From Spirochaetota bacterium (lineage in GTDB: Bacteria; Spirochaetota; UBA4802; UBA5368), in contig SCSX01000067.1 in NCBI GenBank assembly GCA_004297825.1, positions 1 to 43,923 on the forward strand: a stretch of DNA of 43,923 nt, read 5' to 3'. The translations under genes were made by a program, and so were the position numbers. Of the stretch, positions 39,802 to 43,923 are shown in pieces. The notes below the pieces were generated by a model. It saw only the letters and a program-made list of their open reading frames with translations. It was not told where the DNA came from and made no database searches. Positions within the stretch are counted from its first letter, which is position 1. Every line of letters starts with the position of its first letter.

Positions 39802-40893
39802 GTGAAAATTGCGATCATATTCCCCAAGGATTCCGAGGCGCTTTTCGACAGGAACTCCACAAGGACATTCGGCGGGGCGAACGTCCAGCTTTTCATGATC
39901 GCGCGGGAACTCGCGAATCATAAGGATATCGCCACGTTCTCGCTGATCCCGAATTACCCTGTCATTGACTTTGACGATGCGGACAAATTTTCACTCGTGA
40001 AGACCTTCAATGAGTCCGATTCGATGCCGGTGAAGGTGCTCAAGTATCACCGGGCGATAAGAAGACTGAAGCCGGATGTGATTATCCAGAGGGGGCTTAC
40101 CCTGGAGTCGTGCCTGTTCGCGGTATATTGCCGGTTGTTCGGGATAAAGTTCGTGTTCATGCTGGCGCACGATGTTGAGAGCGAGGGGAGGTACCAAAAA
40201 AACCGCAGTAAATGTACTCTCTTCTTTTTGCTATTAAAATTCACAAACCTTATTATCGCGCAAAACGAATTGGAGCGGGATAATGTGAAAAAGGAGCAAC
40301 CTTCCGCATGCGTCGCCATTCTCAAGAAAGGGTTGGATATCGGCAAAGTCAGGAAGTCTCGGAATAAAGACTACGACTGCATCTGGATTGCGCGTTGTGA
40401 ACAATGGAAAAATCCGGAGGTCTTCCTTGATCTTGCCGCGGCGAACCCAAAGTTTCGCTTTTGCATGATTTGCTCGAAAGTGGCCGGGCACGAGGTTTAT
40501 TTCGAAGAAGTACGAAAAAGGGCCCGCGGAATCAGAAACGTGACATTCTTCGAATTCGTCAAATACGACGATGTCTACACGCTGCTCGCGAAGAGCAGAG
40601 TCTTCTGCATCACCTCGTCCTTCGAGGGGGATTGGCCCATGACTGTGTTAGAGGCCACGGCGACGGGGCTGCCGGTGCTTTCATATAAATTGAATTATGG
40701 GGAATTGTTAAATAATTACGAGGCGGGGTATTATTGTGAAGGGAGCATGAAATTGATTTATTCTTATTTTACAAAATTACTTACTGACAGCAGAATGTAC
40801 CACCGTAAATCGAATCGGGCCTTTTCTTACGCATACGACCTCCACAGCATCGAAAGCAACGTCGCCGCATTGATCAATTTATTAATATCTTGA
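39802..40893 (+). CDS. Family 4 glycosyltransferase
   Basis: This 363-residue GT-B enzyme has an N-terminal acceptor domain with FGGANVQLFMIARELA (23-38) and a C-terminal donor domain with SSFEGDWPMTVLEATATGLP, where E275 and E284 match the E-x-E donor motif with one extra residue. The start is GTG. It is the only plus-strand gene in the glycan cluster. Base composition falls along this gene towards the A/T-rich genes that follow. The sugar cannot be assigned. A convergent gene ends 35 bp beyond its stop. Confidence 0.9.
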   Translation: MKIAIIFPKDSEALFDRNSTRTFGGANVQLFMIARELANHKDIATFSLIPNYPVIDFDDADKFSLVKTFNESDSMPVKVLKYHRAIRRLKPDVIIQRGLTLESCLFAVYCRLFGIKFVFMLAHDVESEGRYQKNRSKCTLFFLLLKFTNLIIAQNELERDNVKKEQPSACVAILKKGLDIGKVRKSRNKDYDCIWIARCEQWKNPEVFLDLAAANPKFRFCMICSKVAGHEVYFEEVRKRARGIRNVTFFEFVKYDDVYTLLAKSRVFCITSSFEGDWPMTVLEATATGLPVLSYKLNYGELLNNYEAGYYCEGSMKLIYSYFTKLLTDSRMYHRKSNRAFSYAYDLHSIESNVAALINLLIS

Positions 40894-40928
40894 AACAATG
40901 AGCAGACAGACTCTTCCGTGCCTGTAGG

Positions 40929-42269
40929 TTATTTCAAATACTCGATTATTCTTTTATCTGACTTGATTTTCACCGCTTTCCCGACCTCGATAAACTTTTT
41001 CATATGTTCTATTCCCGGCAGATCGATCAACAAAATGGTGCAGTCAAAGTTCAGTGCCTCGAATATAACCGTGGACGATAATCCGATCAGATACCGCGAT
41101 TCCGCGAGGAGTTGGTAAAGGGGGAGTGCGTTATTGTCGATGACTTTTACGTTTACGTACTCAGATAGTCTGACCAAGCTGTCATACTGTCGCCATCTAT
41201 CGTATTCACCCGGATGAAGTTTATAGACTATAGTGTAATCTTTTAAATCTTGAACATTTTGCAAGATGAAATCCGACATCTTCGGTCCCGCAATCCCCTG
41301 GGAAACCACAATGATCTGGTTTTCGTTCTTTTTGACATACCGAAATCCGTCTTTCGTTTTCTGCAAGTGGCGAAAACCATACGGTATAATTCGATCATCG
41401 GTCAGCGGCAGGTCGCACATCTCTCTCCAGAAATCATCCCATATTAAAAGCCTGTCCGGAAAATATTCCAGCGAATTTTTCGACACGGAGGGAAAATGAT
41501 AGCCGAGCGCGAATTCGGAGAATATCCCATGCTGGATTTCCACGGAGGTTATACCCAAATCCCGTGCGGCCTTTATTAGTGGAGCCTCCCCATAACCTAC
41601 CACAAGGTATACCGTACGTGCGCCTTTTTTTCTCAACAGTGCCCGGAGCAGTTTATGTTTTATTTTAAACCGCGATATCTCTTTACTAAAAAGTTTCAGG
41701 AAATCGATGCGTATTTTGAACGTAGAATTTATTTCATTTTGTAATCCAAGCAGGAAATTCTGGTCTGATTTTGTAATTGCGCTTGGGAAGAATATTCCAA
41801 ACAGAGTCGTCATAATCAATATGATATCCAGGTGTTTTCTGTATATTTCGTCCTTAGCATAGTGTCGGTTCATATATGGACGTTCGTATACTTCGAACGC
41901 CCCGCCTTGGCTCAGTAAATCGTCAACGAAGTATTTTGTATGAATATCCACGAACTCGCTGCCAATTTTAATTTTTCTGCCATGGTCGAACACCAGCGTC
42001 TCTATTTTAGCCTTTCCACAATATGGATTGTAGAACAGTATGCTTCGTGCGAAGCTGCGGATTGCTTTGATCCTGTCCAGCGCCGAATCCTTTATCGTAT
42101 GAGGGACTTCGTAGCATCCTGTCTTAATCCCTATCTCAAGGAATACCGGCACCCGTAGGGCCTGCCAGATTTTAACCCCATTGATTTCATGATCCAGCAG
42201 ACCATGTTTACGCTCGAGACGCAACATCTCATCGCGTATCATCTCTATGGTGAAGCGAGTATGTTCCAT
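40929..42269 (-). CDS. Putative capsule/surface polysaccharide biosynthesis protein, GT-B-like
   Basis: This 446-residue cytoplasmic protein has two-domain GT-B features: VYLVVGYGEAPLIKAARDLG then VEIQHGIFSEF (about 240), a YKLHPGEYDRW motif and a GLSSTVIFEALNFD block near the end. The HPxE and SS-x-EAL motifs are those of CDP-glycerol glycerophosphotransferase-like and related surface-glycan enzymes, but the substrate is not clear. The gene is A/T-rich compared with the rest of the window, which suggests horizontal acquisition. It follows the Wzx-type gene on the same strand with a 54-bp gap. Confidence 0.7.
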   Translation of the reverse strand: MEHTRFTIEMIRDEMLRLERKHGLLDHEINGVKIWQALRVPVFLEIGIKTGCYEVPHTIKDSALDRIKAIRSFARSILFYNPYCGKAKIETLVFDHGRKIKIGSEFVDIHTKYFVDDLLSQGGAFEVYERPYMNRHYAKDEIYRKHLDIILIMTTLFGIFFPSAITKSDQNFLLGLQNEINSTFKIRIDFLKLFSKEISRFKIKHKLLRALLRKKGARTVYLVVGYGEAPLIKAARDLGITSVEIQHGIFSEFALGYHFPSVSKNSLEYFPDRLLIWDDFWREMCDLPLTDDRIIPYGFRHLQKTKDGFRYVKKNENQIIVVSQGIAGPKMSDFILQNVQDLKDYTIVYKLHPGEYDRWRQYDSLVRLSEYVNVKVIDNNALPLYQLLAESRYLIGLSSTVIFEALNFDCTILLIDLPGIEHMKKFIEVGKAVKIKSDKRIIEYLK

Positions 42270-42323
42270 TTATTCATACCTGAGCATTTCTCAAGGAATT
42301 TGGTCCATTAATGCCATGAAAAT

Positions 42324-43760
42324 TTATCTCCACGTCACCAGTCCGGCGATCTTCTGAATAAACTTGAATATTTCTTTACGGTCGGACCAGAAGACTATAA
42401 TAGCGAAAAATGTAAACAGCGCGAACTTAATCAATATAGATAGCGATAGACTCAGTTTATCTAAGAAATACAATGGTAATATAAATGGGAGCAAGGCCCC
42501 CATACATTTAAGGAAAAAACCGGCTGGCGGTGAATATATATCCGGAATTCTTCGAGTGAAAAACCATGCTGACACCGCCATCACCATATATGCCGCAACT
42601 GTAGCATATGCCGCGGTGATGGCTCCGTATACCGGGATAAAAACAGCATTTATAGCGATGTTGAGGATGGCGGCGACCAGCACTATCAATGATATATAGA
42701 TCGGCTTTTTGATATAACCGAATCCCCAGCTGTAAATAAAAAAAAGAGAGTTGAACAAATATCCAACGACAATGATCGGAATCATGCCAAGTCCGGAATA
42801 GTAGTTTTGTTTTGCGAGCAACATCCCTATTTCCTTACCGAAATAGATCAGGAATAATGCAGCAATTATTATCAGCTTAAATATGCGTTTTGTATTATCA
42901 AAAAGCTTTTTGTAATCTTTACCGTCCATAAGTTCGAAATAATATGGTATCCAAGCACGAAATACCGCCATAAAGAAAACATTTAATAACATTCCTATAT
43001 TATACGCAAAGCTATACAATCCAGCATCACTCGCTCCCAGGTTGGTATTTATCATTATTCTATCGATATAATTCAGTATCCGGTTGCTGAGCGCATAGGG
43101 TATCAATACAACGGCGTTGCTCACGATATAATGGATATGATCCGACTTCAATTGCCCGTTAAAATAAGGCTTAAGCTGCCAGATGTAATAAAACAGGAAT
43201 AGAATTCCTACAATCAGATATGCATATATTTGTCCAAGGTATTTCTTTTCGTCGAGGAACAGTATTATTCCGATCGAGAGTGCGAAACTCGAATATGCTT
43301 GTACCGTCATACGTGCAGCTATCTTTTTACTCTGTTTTTGCGGCGCGTAAACCTGATCGTAGAAGGATGTAGCTACCGTGAATATTACGAATGGAACGAT
43401 ATAATAGGACAATTCGGGCGGCATTTTCAGCAAATCCGGTATCAAATAATTCAATAGATGAAATGCCGCCGAGGAAACGAGGATCGTTATGGCCGAGAGC
43501 ATGATGCTGGTGCTAAAAAACGAAGTGAAATCATTACTATTTTCGTAGTAATATCTGCTGACTGCAGCGAATGTGTTAAAAGTAAAGATAATGACGAATA
43601 TGCTGATGTACGAATTAAAAACATTGACGATTCCGTATTCCTCTGGCGTCAGGAGCCGCGTCATCACAGGTATCGAAATGAATGCCAGAGCGCGCGTGGC
43701 TACTTCGGCGCCGAAATAGTTGCGCGTATGATATAATATATTTATGAATCCTTTTTTCAT
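42324..43760 (-). CDS. Wzx-type polysaccharide flippase (MOP superfamily)
   Basis: This 478-residue integral membrane protein has about 12-14 transmembrane helices. The N-terminus (RALAFISIPVMTRLLTPEEY) has the signature of the polysaccharide-biosynthesis/oligosaccharide-flippase family: MTRLLTPEEYGIVNVF. It likely flips undecaprenyl-linked O-antigen or capsule repeat units to the periplasm. It is A/T-rich. AGGAGGG lies about 23 bases before the ATG, too far to be a good ribosome site, so the start may be helped by a leader structure. The 163 bp to the window edge holds no gene that I see. Confidence 0.92.
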   Translation of the reverse strand: MKKGFINILYHTRNYFGAEVATRALAFISIPVMTRLLTPEEYGIVNVFNSYISIFVIIFTFNTFAAVSRYYYENSNDFTSFFSTSIMLSAITILVSSAAFHLLNYLIPDLLKMPPELSYYIVPFVIFTVATSFYDQVYAPQKQSKKIAARMTVQAYSSFALSIGIILFLDEKKYLGQIYAYLIVGILFLFYYIWQLKPYFNGQLKSDHIHYIVSNAVVLIPYALSNRILNYIDRIMINTNLGASDAGLYSFAYNIGMLLNVFFMAVFRAWIPYYFELMDGKDYKKLFDNTKRIFKLIIIAALFLIYFGKEIGMLLAKQNYYSGLGMIPIIVVGYLFNSLFFIYSWGFGYIKKPIYISLIVLVAAILNIAINAVFIPVYGAITAAYATVAAYMVMAVSAWFFTRRIPDIYSPPAGFFLKCMGALLPFILPLYFLDKLSLSLSILIKFALFTFFAIIVFWSDRKEIFKFIQKIAGLVTWR

Positions 43761-43923
43761 AGGCCTAGTTTTACTAAAAAACCCTCCTTTTGTTTCCTGC
43801 TAAACAAACGAAGGGTCGATTAATTGCGCGTAATGTTTTTAAAATTTTTGGGGCTTCAGACTATCGTGTGGAATCCGGAAACAGGTCTAATCCACCTAAA
43901 TGAAACAGAATTGCGGTTTTAAA

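Noticed and set aside
1-43923. CRISPR array, prophage, tRNA or rRNA genes
   Set aside because: No regularly spaced direct repeats, phage structural or integrase genes, tRNA cloverleaf or conserved rRNA stretches were seen on either strand.

Overview
This is a 43.9 kb window of a Gram-negative bacterial chromosome. It encodes outer-membrane barrels, lipoproteins, a TonB-like protein and an O-antigen or capsule type glycan locus. Most of it is high in G+C and densely coded; the last ~3-4 kb (from about 39.8 kb, clearest after 40.7 kb) is visibly richer in A+T. A short SMC without a normal hinge, loose lipoboxes and the overall gene content make me lean towards a spirochaete-like lineage. That is an inference, since the window has no rRNA or other firm phylogenetic marker.

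Layout. 0-2.8 kb: a minus-strand pair, uvrA (3' end beyond the window) overlapped by a small acidic zinc-ribbon protein. 2.8-5.1 kb: a repeat-rich spacer, a PlsC-type acyltransferase and a REP-associated (RAYT/IS200-type) transposase, with five copies of GGGGTCAGAGCC(C) around and inside the 3' ends of these genes. 5.1-9.6 kb: a coiled-coil protein of unknown role, smc and a ferredoxin-like protein, all minus strand. 9.9-11.6 kb: a lipoprotein/TPR pair and a small outer-membrane barrel, each behind a good sigma70-type promoter. 11.7-14.8 kb: pyrE, rarA, rpsU and a secreted thioredoxin-fold (YtfJ-like) protein, minus strand. 15.1-17.4 kb: a remarkable YihY/BrkB membrane protein with an Asp-box beta-propeller inserted between transmembrane helices. 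17.4-23 kb: a TonB-like protein, a GlmU-like left-handed beta-helix protein, an EF-G paralogue and a REC-GGDEF diguanylate cyclase, minus strand. 23.2-27.4 kb: a plus-strand envelope block with an outer-membrane protein, a lipoprotein, two multihaem c-type cytochromes and another barrel. 27.5-29 kb: an ECF sigma / anti-sigma / Spy-like cassette. 29.2-30.6 kb: a pyridine-nucleotide/FAD oxidoreductase convergent with a DUF2283 protein. 30.7-39.7 kb: a minus-strand run with an aminotransferase, a flippase-like membrane protein, a methyltransferase, a GT2 enzyme, two GT-C type membrane glycosyltransferases and an alpha/beta hydrolase. 39.8-43.8 kb: a GT4 enzyme, a GT-B-like capsule protein and a Wzx-type flippase.

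Five large, nearly or completely perfect palindromes (35-58 bp) lie between genes at 11.6, 23.0, 25.2, 25.5 and 27.4 kb. Four share inner motifs, but their outer arms are perfect inverted copies of sequence unique to each site. With the propeller-bearing YihY protein and the cytochrome/barrel cluster, they are the observations most worth following up. I found no tRNA, rRNA, CRISPR array or prophage.
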